Assembly: GCA_030603165.1 (NCBI GenBank)
Contig: JAUVYH010000010.1
Location: forward strand, 1-35,790
Direction of reading: 5' to 3'
From: Fidelibacterota bacterium
GTDB lineage: Bacteria; Fidelibacterota; UBA2242
Length of the DNA: 35,790 nt
Within the stretch, counting starts at the first letter, position 1. Each line of letters starts with the position of its first letter. The position numbers and the translations under genes were made by a program. Under the pieces are notes generated by a model. That model saw only the letters and a program-made list of their open reading frames with translations, was not told where the DNA came from and searched no databases. Of this stretch, positions 18,601-26,648 are shown in pieces.

Positions 18601-20211
18601 CAGGCTTCCTACTTATTCCGGGTATCTTCACCTCGATATATTACTGACAATGTTTTAGTGCCCATTGATGCGCGACCAGTGAACCTTGACTTTATCCTTG
18701 ATACAACCAGGGCGGGTATTTTGCTTGTCGATGATGATAGTGGCAAACGGTCAATTGATAAAAACGACACCTACACTATTGATCTCGGTGAAGGAAAAGG
18801 CAGCAGCGCTATCGAGATTCAGAATGTGCTGGAATCAGATGGGTATTATGTTTTTAAAACAGCGTACACAAGCGGATTGTCTGCTGAATTGAGTGATTAT
18901 GATATGGTGATTTCATCTTCCGGCTCAAATATGAGTCCGGTTGCAACCGAAGCCTATCGCCTGATGCTTGAGCAATATGTGGGAAATGGCGGAAAACTGT
19001 TGATTGAAGGTGGTGAAGTAGGCGATAATGCCACAAAATATTACCCGATTTTTGCAGCAAATGTTTTACATGTTTCTGACTGGAGTTATGATCAGGCCGG
19101 ACCGCTGGTTCGTTTAGTATCTCAAGACCATGATTTGGTGTCAAGCCCATACAGTTTACCCCCCCAAATAGATATTGTTTACTCCGGTTTTGGCGATGAG
19201 GACGCCTGTACACCGACATCCGATGCCCATATTATTTATTACAATAATGATAAACCATCCCAGGGTGGAATTATTCTATATGAAGATCCTGAAAATATTC
19301 ACGGTACGAAAGTAATCTTTTACACATTTGCTTTTGATAAACTCGCTGATGAAATTGTACGGAAGAATCTGCTTGAAAATACAATAGATTTTTTACTGGC
19401 TGATCCGGATCTGTCTAAGGGCGACGTCAATAAAGATGGTTCTGTTAATATACTGGATATGGTCAAAATTGTGAATTTCATCCTTTATCCCGATCAACAG
19501 CCCGATGAATATGAACGGTGGGCGGCTGATTTAAATAGCGATCAGGATATCAACGTGCTGGACCTGGTCTGGGTAATTAATAAAGTGCTGGGACGGGAAG
19601 GATTTACAAAACCGGCAGACTTTGTGGAAGGCAAGCTTGAAATCTATCAGCAAAATGGTCAAATACGATATAAAGCAAGCAAACCGATCGCCGGTCTGGA
19701 AATCCAATTTGATTCGGACTGCTACCCGGTTTTTTCCAATCACATCTTAGAAAATAATATGATAACAGCCCGAGCCGAAAGGAATAAATTGCTGCTTTAC
19801 AGCGCCAACGGAAATGATATATTGGCTGATGAGGGAATTATTGCGACACTTTCGTCTAACGGGAAAATTCAAAAAGTCATCGCCGCGGATCACTTCGGCA
19901 ATAATGTCGATGTAAGTGTTGGTCTTCTGCCCGGAAGTTTTGCATTGCACCGGAATTATCCCAATCCGTTTAATGCTTCTACGGTGATTCGCTTTGACAT
20001 TCCGGTTGAAACACATGTGACTATTGAAATATTTGACATACTGGGGCGGAAAGTCAGCATTTTGACAGATGAAAATAAAGCCCCCGGATTTTATGAAATA
20101 TACTGGGACGGCTGTGATAATAACAGTAAAATTCTTCCCTCAGGAGTCTATTTTTATGCAATCACCGCCGGACAGTTTCACCGATTGCATAAGATGGCGC
20201 TTGTGAAATAA
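15646..20211 (+). CDS. Gingipain-family (C25) secreted cysteine peptidase with dockerin and T9SS sorting domain
   Basis: A 1521-residue exported protein from ATG 15646; the frame opens at TTG 15634, but the signal peptide begins at MNKLTYYIITLLF. Residues about 60-200 look like a C25 propeptide. The C25 catalytic domain (about 240-570) has the H446 (CHYSGHG) and C479 (SNACETG) dyad. Next come an Ig-like domain, a carboxypeptidase-regulatory-like repeat (about 850-930), a second one, and an alpha/beta domain starting ILLVDDDSGK (about 1025-1250). A type I dockerin follows (GDVNKDGSVNILDM, DLNSDQDINVLDL; about 1258-1320). The final 90 residues (FALHRNYPNPFNASTVIRF to GVYFYAITAG) are a T9SS sorting domain. 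It is expected to act at the cell surface as a cysteine endopeptidase; specificity is not readable. Having both a dockerin and a sorting domain is notable. Confidence 0.9.
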   Translation: MNKLTYYIITLLFPISQLFGAVSINQARPYDFNFQESGSSELILNFSLDDVSLTTVNYRDEFYTELAIMGANCHHMVGAPKLPLIRKMIKIPENSRVEYDISIQSEEKLDLSQTNFPNPVLPVQPFRRKTDTDRIQVIVNHEIYEKDDYYSPGVVNTHAPFTMGGITGVMLDFFPVSYNPVRHSLKLITSATITVKIIEEPILQKITAKSPFQHPELDRIARDIFINYDETVSQIKSTAPLNFLVIAGDQFADNSELQAYLKWKRQSGFNITLKSVTELGDTTAIRNFIVNEYNNTSGVAYVLLIGDVDDVPAWTGTVSGTETDAPYSRMDGDFIPDLMVGRFSAADDSDLSAIIHKSLAYEQCNVGSLDAFNKVTFISTDDDDISYDGIRENWQVIEELHDFLLNFYFVPIGVQGNHIRGHSDGSTADIHQALNDGRTICHYSGHGLEFEWQGPRFNQSDIGELDSGSVPSFVISNACETGSFAEAECFGERWIRAADRGAFAFIGASNSSYWEPDDIMERGMYDGFFENGETSIGCMLYRGLFEVYQQARSVADYYYDVYNILGDPTIVPWIGIPKNLTVIYNPIHSTNSNQFDVIVQNEGINVENAKVTLTRDRNIIGYGITDFDGRVSIILDSTMLQTGQMLLTVTGNQYIPYIDTINVIHPLNVTLDTSAIPVGETTQKEITVHDSDANPYDGLEIYVAGWTVSADSLLGMTDESGSLGFQLTPQYGEILAIKGKNPEDENFLFSEPLQVSRGVSFQNAGISAEVPAYGITDALLPCKAGIIQASCDESNCSIAVSGCGIDTVAGGKIIEVVPEFTGVIRAGILKQGYNVFEESIAAKKVYGTVSGLVNDTNQQALSGVTIQGFLLPDTIDAVFNCVTNDAGEYSYRLSVEVGEYRIKASLFGYLSQTFDHIIQTGENTIDIEMNELARTVVSGSVTGNPSEQPLDAEIVLYRMDNELSIYHTTVTTLASEGGTYQVELPQASYLFRVSSPRYITDNVLVPIDARPVNLDFILDTTRAGILLVDDDSGKRSIDKNDTYTIDLGEGKGSSAIEIQNVLESDGYYVFKTAYTSGLSAELSDYDMVISSSGSNMSPVATEAYRLMLEQYVGNGGKLLIEGGEVGDNATKYYPIFAANVLHVSDWSYDQAGPLVRLVSQDHDLVSSPYSLPPQIDIVYSGFGDEDACTPTSDAHIIYYNNDKPSQGGIILYEDPENIHGTKVIFYTFAFDKLADEIVRKNLLENTIDFLLADPDLSKGDVNKDGSVNILDMVKIVNFILYPDQQPDEYERWAADLNSDQDINVLDLVWVINKVLGREGFTKPADFVEGKLEIYQQNGQIRYKASKPIAGLEIQFDSDCYPVFSNHILENNMITARAERNKLLLYSANGNDILADEGIIATLSSNGKIQKVIAADHFGNNVDVSVGLLPGSFALHRNYPNPFNASTVIRFDIPVETHVTIEIFDILGRKVSILTDENKAPGFYEIYWDGCDNNSKILPSGVYFYAITAGQFHRLHKMALVK

Positions 20212-20511
20212 TCTTATGTGTGTTTTCTCTCGTTCAGGCGGGGAACTCTGTAGCCAGCCCTTAACTCAATCCCTCATTCCGGCTTTTCGAAAGGCATTGA
20301 TTTTGGCGCTCTCCCCTTCTCTTTGAAAGAGAAGGGGTCGGGGGTTGAGTTCTATTCTCCCATCCTCTAACAATCGAGATGTCAGAGAGTGAACTCCTCA
20401 TCCATTTAACTTCACTAATATCTTCATCAATACACTTCAATACGTTTTTACCTGAAACTTTCATGACGTCTCATAGTTAAACGGTGTAAAAGTAACAGGA
20501 GAAAAAAGAAT
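20212..20511 (+). other. 300-bp spacer with a nested palindromic unit
   Basis: Holds the palindromic unit at 20263-20351. The rest shows no gene. A minus-strand open frame through 20261-20464 follows the repeat sequence and has no protein character. A GGAGAA before 20512 is the likely ribosome binding site for the protease gene. Confidence 0.55.
20263..20351. repeat. Nested palindromic intergenic unit, CCCCTTCTC type
   Basis: Inner perfect palindrome 20313-20337: 12-bp arms CCCCTTCTCTTT and AAAGAGAAGGGG around one G. Outer inverted arms AACTCAATCCC (20263-20273) and GGGGTTGAGTT (20341-20351) pair with one mismatch. It could work as a bidirectional terminator after the peptidase gene, but it lacks a T-run, so a REP/MITE-like repeat is more likely. 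Confidence 0.6.
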
Positions 20512-22029
20512 ATGGATCGAAAAAAAATAACATTGCTATCAGGTTCGTTGTTGCTGGTGCTTCTGGGGATTGTTATCGGGCAGATATTTTTTCAATCGAA
20601 GCCCGAACGGGTTGTGCTTTATGAAAATTTTAAAAAGGAAAATTCGCCGGCATTTATGCAGGCGTCATACGTTACAGCAGACAATTCAAGGCTTCCATCT
20701 ATATTGGATTTAAATGAAGCCTTTGTCAATATCGCTGAAAACGTCAATCCGTCTGTTGTAACCATTATCACGACTAAAGTTGTCAAACTGCGCGGAAACC
20801 AGATGTTTCCCGGTTTTGACGATGATTTCTTTTACCGGTTCTTTGGCGTTCCGCCGGAAACTGAACGGCGTGGAACGGCGTTGGGATGCGGAGTCATTGT
20901 AGATAATAAAGGTTACATTCTCACCAATAATCATGTTGTTGAACAAGGCACGGAAATTCTCGTCAGGCTTATTGATAATCGCGAATATGAAGCGGAGATT
21001 ATCGGCACAGATTCCAAGAGTGATCTGGCGGTGATAAAAATTAAAGCCGATGATCTGAAACCGGTTATTCTGGGTGATTCCGATGCGCTGCGGATCGGGG
21101 AATGGGTTTTGGCGATCGGTTCTCCGTTCTCCGATAATCTCGATCATACCGTGACTGCCGGAATCGTCAGCGCCAAAGGGCGCAGCAATATTATCAATTC
21201 CAGAAATTATGAAAGTTTCATTCAAACCGATGCGGCGATCAACCCGGGCAATAGCGGCGGGGCGCTGGTCAATATCCATGGAGAACTTGTCGGAATTAAT
21301 ACCGCGATTGCCACGAGCGGTCAGACAGTAGGAAACCTGGGAATCGGCTTTGCCATTCCGGTGAATCTGGCAAAAAAAGTAATGACTGATTTGATCAAAC
21401 ACGGAAAAGTCATCAGAGCGTGGTTAGGCGTCACAATTCAAAATATTGACGATCCAACGGCTAAGGCAATGAAATTAGGGAGTCGCTCAGGTGTGCTTAT
21501 TGGCAGTGTAGTTAAAGATGGTCCGGCGAAGAAATCCGGATTGAAGATTCAGGATGTTATCATTGAGTTCGATGGAATTAAAGTTAAAAACGTCAGTCAC
21601 CTGCAAATTTTAGTCTCGAATTCCGAAGTCGGCAAAGAGAAAGAAGTCATGATTATCAGGGGTAAAAAGAAAAAACGAATCAATGTCAAATTAGAAGAGT
21701 TACCGGGTTCGATCGATCAGACGGCGACAACAATCCCGTCAAGTACAACAAAGCTGGGACTAACCGTAGAGGAATTAACCCCATATCTTGCCCGGCAATA
21801 TAGAATTGACCCAAATGAAAGTGGAGTAGTAATTACCCAAATCGAAAAAGACAGTGAAGCCGCAAAGGCGCTTCGCCCGGGTGATCTGATCCAGCGAATT
21901 GGTGATATAGACATTAAATCGATGGATGACTATAACAGAGCTCTTGAAGAAGCCGCCGATGAATACATCCTAGTCCTGATTAAACGCCGGGATGCAACGT
22001 TCTTCATTACGTTGAAGTTCGACGAATAA
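20512..22029 (+). CDS. Periplasmic serine protease/chaperone of the DegP/HtrA family
   Basis: A 505-residue envelope protein. A hydrophobic segment at about residues 6-27 serves as a signal or membrane anchor. The trypsin-like domain has a complete triad: H141 (TNNHVV), D171 (KSDLAVI) and S248 (GNSGGAL). Two PDZ domains follow, about 290-385 and 405-503, the second ending ILVLIKRRDATFFITLKF. It should degrade or refold misfolded exported proteins, which fits its place behind large secreted proteins, though no operon is shown because 300 bp separate it from the C25 gene. Length and two PDZ domains fit the DegP/DegQ subgroup. A Phe/Asp-rich loop (FPGFDDDFFYRFFG) corresponds to the LA loop. Confidence 0.93.
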   Translation: MDRKKITLLSGSLLLVLLGIVIGQIFFQSKPERVVLYENFKKENSPAFMQASYVTADNSRLPSILDLNEAFVNIAENVNPSVVTIITTKVVKLRGNQMFPGFDDDFFYRFFGVPPETERRGTALGCGVIVDNKGYILTNNHVVEQGTEILVRLIDNREYEAEIIGTDSKSDLAVIKIKADDLKPVILGDSDALRIGEWVLAIGSPFSDNLDHTVTAGIVSAKGRSNIINSRNYESFIQTDAAINPGNSGGALVNIHGELVGINTAIATSGQTVGNLGIGFAIPVNLAKKVMTDLIKHGKVIRAWLGVTIQNIDDPTAKAMKLGSRSGVLIGSVVKDGPAKKSGLKIQDVIIEFDGIKVKNVSHLQILVSNSEVGKEKEVMIIRGKKKKRINVKLEELPGSIDQTATTIPSSTTKLGLTVEELTPYLARQYRIDPNESGVVITQIEKDSEAAKALRPGDLIQRIGDIDIKSMDDYNRALEEAADEYILVLIKRRDATFFITLKFDE

Positions 22030-22146
22030 AATTTTCTTAACAACTGGTAAATACCCAGCCGCAAACATGTTAGGTTTTATAATTTCCTTTTGGCAACATG
22101 GCTTTACTCTGTAGCTTTTTACATCACAACCCCGAGACGAAAATAT

Positions 22147-22290
22147 AAACATTAACCACTCAATTTATTGAGTGGATTTGGTGCTTCCAGTTAATATAAA
22201 CCGAATTTATTCGGTGAGTGCCCCGACTAAAGTCGGAACGACAGGTAGAAGCCATTCTATCCCATCGAATAAATTCGATGGTTAATGTTT
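22147..22290. repeat. MITE-like unit made of four nested hairpins
   Basis: Terminal inverted repeats AAACATTAACCA (22147-22158) and TGGTTAATGTTT (22279-22290) match over 12 of 12 bases. Inside are four perfect hairpins with 2-nt loops: 22156-22175 (CCACTCAAT stem, TT loop), 22200-22215 (ACCGAAT, TT), 22223-22236 (CCGACT, AA) and 22262-22281 (CCATCGAAT, AA). The stems differ while the loop rule holds. No protein is encoded. Confidence 0.7.
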
Positions 22291-22430
22291 TTCTATAGCC
22301 GAGCTAAGTGTCGTTGCGCAGCGCCTGCCCAACCTGTATGCCGATAGGCTGTTAGGCGGGGAAGCCCTGGAACGAGAATAAAACTTGCTCACTTTATATG
22401 GCTGAGTGGTTACAATAACCGATGCTAAAG

Positions 22431-22454
22431 CGGGCTTCCGGAAACGGGAGCCCG
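22431..22454 (+). terminator. Possible terminator hairpin with GAAA tetraloop
   Basis: A 10-bp stem (CGGGCTTCCG with CGGGAGCCCG, one G-T pair) capped by GAAA, followed by TCCTGTTTTA. The T-run is weak and no gene ends nearby, so it could instead be a structured leader element for mtnP or part of the repeat cluster. Confidence 0.3.
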
Positions 22455-22543
22455 TCCTGTTTTATCCGTCTCAAAAGCGTTGTATTTTGATTGTTTTTTT
22501 TCGTGTCCCGGTCTAAATTTCAGAGTCATAATGAAAGGGCGAT

Positions 22544-23404
22544 ATGGAAATAAAATTAGGGATTATCGGCGGTACTGGGTTTTACGAGCTTACGGGTGTA
22601 AAAGAGCTAAATCGTCTTACGCTGAAAACTCCATACGGTGATCCCTCTGACGAATATATGATCGGTGAAAGAGATGGAAAAGAGGTTGTGTTTCTTCCAC
22701 GGCACGGGAGGGGACACACCATTCTGCCCATGAAAGTAAATTATAGCGCCAATATTTACGGAATGAAACAGCTGGGAGTAACCCATATTATTTCGATTTC
22801 GACGGTCGGCAGCTTCAAAGAAGAAATTGAACCGAGATCAATCGTATTTATCGATCAGTATTTCGATCGCACCAAAAAGCAAGTTCATGATACATTTTTC
22901 GATGAAGGCGCTGCTATTCACATTTCCTTTGGGGACCCGATTTGCCCTTGTATGCACGATCAATTATTGGAGATTGCCAGGGATTTGGATGTCAAATACA
23001 CTTCTTCGGGAACTTATGTAAATATTGAAGGACCATCTTTTTCTACCAGGGCGGAATCCAAATTATATCGTTCATGGGGAATGTCGGTAATCGGAATGAC
23101 GAATATATATGAAGCCAGACTGTGCCGTGAAGCGGAATTGCATTTCGCGACCATAGCGCAGGTTACCGATTATGACAGCTGGAAGAAAGAATCGGTGGAT
23201 GTGCCCTCAGTCATGGCAAATCTGGGGAAAGCGACTGAGAGCGCCGGCAAGGTAGTGGCAGGCTATATCAAGGAATTTCCTTTTCGGGAATGCCGTTGTG
23301 ATTGCCAAAATGCTCTAAAAACTGCTATTGTGTCGGATATAAACAGGTTAGAGCCGTCATTAAAACAACGCTACGCGCTCTTTCTTGATAAATATTTTAA
23401 TTGA
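22544..23404 (+). CDS. mtnP: 5'-methylthioadenosine phosphorylase
   Basis: Cleaves 5'-methylthioadenosine with phosphate to adenine and 5-methylthioribose-1-phosphate, recycling the by-product of polyamine synthesis and other SAM reactions. The 286 residues fit. Motifs: GIIGGTGFYEL at the start (phosphate loop), FLPRHGRGHTILP, the ribose/purine region EGPSFSTRAESKLYR, and GMTNIYEARLCREAELHF then QVTDYDSW. The aspartate in VTDYD favours 6-aminopurines, separating this enzyme from guanosine/inosine phosphorylases. A Cys-rich C-terminal stretch (FRECRCDCQN) is unusual. It lies just upstream of ileS with 81 bp between, and far upstream of metK and ahcY, the other SAM genes of the window. Confidence 0.93.
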   Translation: MEIKLGIIGGTGFYELTGVKELNRLTLKTPYGDPSDEYMIGERDGKEVVFLPRHGRGHTILPMKVNYSANIYGMKQLGVTHIISISTVGSFKEEIEPRSIVFIDQYFDRTKKQVHDTFFDEGAAIHISFGDPICPCMHDQLLEIARDLDVKYTSSGTYVNIEGPSFSTRAESKLYRSWGMSVIGMTNIYEARLCREAELHFATIAQVTDYDSWKKESVDVPSVMANLGKATESAGKVVAGYIKEFPFRECRCDCQNALKTAIVSDINRLEPSLKQRYALFLDKYFN

Positions 23405-23485
23405 ACTTACCGTTGAATTTGTTAATATATCCTTCTTATTTGAAAATAGGGTGATGAATTTGATCTGTTTAGGAGGTTTGAACCG

Positions 23486-26400
23486 GTGATAAAAAAGGTT
23501 CCTGCAAATGTTGATTTTATAGCGCTCGAACATGAAATGCTGGATTTCTGGGAAAAGAATCAGATATTCAGAAAATTAATCGAGAAAAACGCTACCGGTC
23601 CCAAATGGTCGTTTATCGACGGACCGATTACAGCGAATAACCCTATGGGCGTCCATCATGCCTGGGGACGGACCTATAAGGATGTTTTTCAGCGCTATAA
23701 AGCGATGAATGGATACAGAACCCGTTATCAAAACGGATTCGATTGCCAGGGCTTATGGGTTGAAGTTGAAGTGGAAAAAGAGCTGGGCTTTAAATCCAAG
23801 ACCGATATCGAGGAATACGGCATAGAAAATTTTGTAAATAAATGTAAAGAACGCGTTATAAAATATTCCAAAATACAGTCGGAACAATCGATCCGCCTGG
23901 GCTACTGGATGGACTGGGATAATTCTTACTATACAATGTCCGATGAGAACAATTATACCATCTGGTTGTTTTTAAAGAAATGCCATGAAAACGGCTGGAT
24001 ATATAAAGGTCACGACGTTATGCCCTGGTGCGCTCGCTGTGGTGCGGCGCTTTCTGAGCATGAGATAGCTACCGAAGGCTACCGGGAAATGACCCATACC
24101 AGTATTACCGTCCGCTTTCCAATTGACGGCAGAGAAAATGAATACCTGCTGGTATGGACGACGACGCCCTGGACGCTGACCTCCAACACCGCCGCCGCCG
24201 TTCACCCCGATAAACCCTATTTAAAGGTAAAGCAGGGAAATGATATTTATTATTTGATTGATGGTCGCCAGGATGAAGTCATCAATGGTGACTATACGAT
24301 TCTTGAGACAGTCAATGGGCAAGATATGCTGGGCTGGACTTACCGCGGACCTTTTGATGAATTGACGGCGCAGAAAGATGTAAAACATGTGGTAATCGCC
24401 TGGGAAGAGATCAGCGAAACCGAAGGAACCGGGATTGTTCATATAGCGCCGGGTTGCGGACAGGAAGACCATGAACTTAGCATCGTAAATGATTTGAGTG
24501 TTATCGCTCCCCTGGATGAATTTGGGAATTATATCGAAGGCTTCGATTGGTTGACCGGTCGGAACGTCAGTGATGTAAATAAAGATATTTTCAAAAATCT
24601 CGATGAAAAAGGTTTTAAATACCGCATTGATCAATATACCCACCGCTATCCGATTTGCTGGCGGCATGGAACTGAACTTGTTTTCCGCCTGGTTGACGAA
24701 TGGTTTATCTCTATGGATGGCATCCGGCAGGCGATGATGGATGTTACTCGGAAAATCCGCTGGATTCCCGAATACGGTTTACAGCATGAACTTGACTGGC
24801 TGAAAAATATGCACGACTGGATGATTTCCAAGAAACGGTACTGGGGATTGGCATTGCCGATCTATGAATGCAAGTCCTGCGGAAATCTCACGGTTTTAGG
24901 CAGTAAGGAAGAATTAAAAGAGCGCGCGGTTGAAGGCTGGGAAGAGTTCGAGGGCAATTCACCGCATCGTCCTTGGATCGACGCCGTTAAAATTAAATGC
25001 GATAAATGCGGCGCAAAAGTATCCCGTGTTGAAGATGTTGGCAACCCCTGGCTCGACGCCGGTATTGTGCCGTATTCCACATTGCATTATACTACCGATC
25101 ATGACTACTGGGAAGAATGGTTTCCGGCGGAATTTATCTGCGAAAGCCTGCCGGGACAATTTCGGAACTGGTTTTATTCACTGCTGGCAATGAGTACCGT
25201 GCTTGAGAATCGTGAACCTTTTAAGGCTATTCTCGGTCATGCGCTGGTGAAGGACGAAAAAGGTCAGGATATGCACAAGAGCGCCGGCAATGCCATCTGG
25301 TTTAATGAAGCAGCCGAAAAAATGGGCGTCGATGTAATGCGCTGGATGTATGTCGATCACAACCCGGTGAACAACCTGAATTTCGGTTATAAGAACGCCA
25401 AAGATTTTCGGAAACAAATGATTACGTTGTGGAATTCTTATTCGTTCTTTGCAACCTATGCCGCACTGGACAACTATTCGCCGGGAACTCATAAAGTCGT
25501 TTCAGACCGGTTATCGGAGCTGGATCGCTGGTTGCTGGCACGTCTGAATCTTCTGATTAAACAGGTGCGGGCGGAGTTTGATAATTATGCTCCCGGCAAA
25601 GCGATGAAATTTGTGGACGAATTTCTGGAGGTGTTATCCAATTGGTACATTCGCCGCAGCCGTCGCCGTTTCTGGAAATCGGAAGATGATTCGGATAAAT
25701 GGAGCGCATATCAGACGCTTTACACAGCATTAAAAAATCTGATCCGGATACTGGCGCCGGTAATTCCCTTTTTGACGGATGCAATATACCAGAACCTGGT
25801 TCGGGGACTGGAGCCTGATGCGCCGTTCAGTGTACATCTGACGTCTTATCCGATTTGCGATGACAAGTTCATTGATGAAGCGCTTATGCAAAAGATCGAT
25901 TCGGTCATTAAAATCGTCGGGATGGGTCGCGCCGCCCGGAATAAAGCCAATCTGAAAGTTCGTCAACCTCTCCAAAAAGTTTTTGTGAAGCTGCCTGCCG
26001 ATATTGAATCTGCCGCCATGTCTGATCTTCAGGATCAGATTCTCGAAGAATTGAATATTAAAGAGATCGAGTTTATTCAAAACGACAATGCTCTTGCCGG
26101 TTATGTTGTAAAACCTAATTTTGCCACACTCGGTGTGAAGTATGGTAAATCGGTAGGAGAGATTCGGGCGGCTCTGGCGTCAGTTTCCGCAAGCGATGTC
26201 GCCCACGAGATCGAAAAAGGCGGGATGGTTGAATTGCAATTAACCGGTAATAAGGTTTTCCTTGAATCTGAAGATTTGCTGATTGAACGCCGGGACGCTG
26301 AGGGGTTTGCGGTTGTGTTTGAAGGTGATTATACTGTTGCTATAGACACAACGCTTACCGATGAGTTGAAAAATGAGGGGTATGTGCGGGATTTGATTCG

Positions 26401-26629
26401 TCATATCCAGACTATGCGGAAAGAGGCGGATTTTAAAGTCGAAGACCGGATTCGGGTTTATATTGAAACAGCAGGAGCGGTAAGAACTGCGTTGAATGAT
26501 TTTATTGATTATTTCAAACGGGAAACCTTGACTATCATGGTTGAATTTACATTTAAGCCCGGAGAAATTGACAAAGAATTTAAAATTGATGGAAATAAAG
26601 TTCGTGTTTCTATTAGCCGTAATAAGTAA
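23486..26629 (+). CDS. ileS: Isoleucyl-tRNA synthetase, with non-standard HIGH and KMSKS motifs
   Basis: Charges tRNA-Ile with isoleucine. GTG 23486 is used, 8 nt after AGGAGGT. The 1047 residues cover the class I catalytic core with an editing insert (VWTTTPWTLTSNTAAAVHP and GTGIVHIAPGCGQED, about residues 220-330), a tRNA anticodon-binding domain (about 670-840) and a C-terminal extension. The HIGH position reads HHAW (residues 57-60), and the KMSKS position reads DMHKS (595-599) followed by AGN. The second lysine is kept. Four CxxC-type cysteine pairs or near-pairs occur (CARCG, CKSCG, CDKCG among them), suggesting bound zinc. Size and motifs fit the eukaryote-like type 2 class more than the common bacterial type. 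RBS and context are good. Confidence 0.94.
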   Translation: MIKKVPANVDFIALEHEMLDFWEKNQIFRKLIEKNATGPKWSFIDGPITANNPMGVHHAWGRTYKDVFQRYKAMNGYRTRYQNGFDCQGLWVEVEVEKELGFKSKTDIEEYGIENFVNKCKERVIKYSKIQSEQSIRLGYWMDWDNSYYTMSDENNYTIWLFLKKCHENGWIYKGHDVMPWCARCGAALSEHEIATEGYREMTHTSITVRFPIDGRENEYLLVWTTTPWTLTSNTAAAVHPDKPYLKVKQGNDIYYLIDGRQDEVINGDYTILETVNGQDMLGWTYRGPFDELTAQKDVKHVVIAWEEISETEGTGIVHIAPGCGQEDHELSIVNDLSVIAPLDEFGNYIEGFDWLTGRNVSDVNKDIFKNLDEKGFKYRIDQYTHRYPICWRHGTELVFRLVDEWFISMDGIRQAMMDVTRKIRWIPEYGLQHELDWLKNMHDWMISKKRYWGLALPIYECKSCGNLTVLGSKEELKERAVEGWEEFEGNSPHRPWIDAVKIKCDKCGAKVSRVEDVGNPWLDAGIVPYSTLHYTTDHDYWEEWFPAEFICESLPGQFRNWFYSLLAMSTVLENREPFKAILGHALVKDEKGQDMHKSAGNAIWFNEAAEKMGVDVMRWMYVDHNPVNNLNFGYKNAKDFRKQMITLWNSYSFFATYAALDNYSPGTHKVVSDRLSELDRWLLARLNLLIKQVRAEFDNYAPGKAMKFVDEFLEVLSNWYIRRSRRRFWKSEDDSDKWSAYQTLYTALKNLIRILAPVIPFLTDAIYQNLVRGLEPDAPFSVHLTSYPICDDKFIDEALMQKIDSVIKIVGMGRAARNKANLKVRQPLQKVFVKLPADIESAAMSDLQDQILEELNIKEIEFIQNDNALAGYVVKPNFATLGVKYGKSVGEIRAALASVSASDVAHEIEKGGMVELQLTGNKVFLESEDLLIERRDAEGFAVVFEGDYTVAIDTTLTDELKNEGYVRDLIRHIQTMRKEADFKVEDRIRVYIETAGAVRTALNDFIDYFKRETLTIMVEFTFKPGEIDKEFKIDGNKVRVSISRNK

Positions 26630-26648
26630 ATTCCATTAGGAGAGAAAA

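Larger units (their letters stand above)
22030..22543 (+). other. 514-bp hairpin-rich intergenic spacer
   Basis: No gene is supported. It contains a 144-bp unit with terminal inverted repeats and four internal hairpins (22147-22290), a C+G-rich stretch with partial inverted sequences (about 22310-22375, including CCTGTATGCCGATAGG), and a hairpin with a GAAA loop (22431-22454). I looked for a SAM riboswitch ahead of mtnP and did not find one. Confidence 0.6.

Noticed and set aside
20261-20464. 67-codon minus-strand open frame
   Set aside because: It is formed by the palindromic repeat unit and its surroundings and shows no protein character.
22147-22290. CRISPR-like array
   Set aside because: The hairpins differ in sequence and spacing, so there is no constant direct repeat; no cas gene is nearby.
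22300-22543. Possible SAM riboswitch ahead of mtnP
   Set aside because: I could not find the conserved core or helices of SAM-I, SAM-II or SAM/SAH riboswitches; the structure seen is simple hairpins and repeats. The short leaders of metK and ahcY also leave no room for one.
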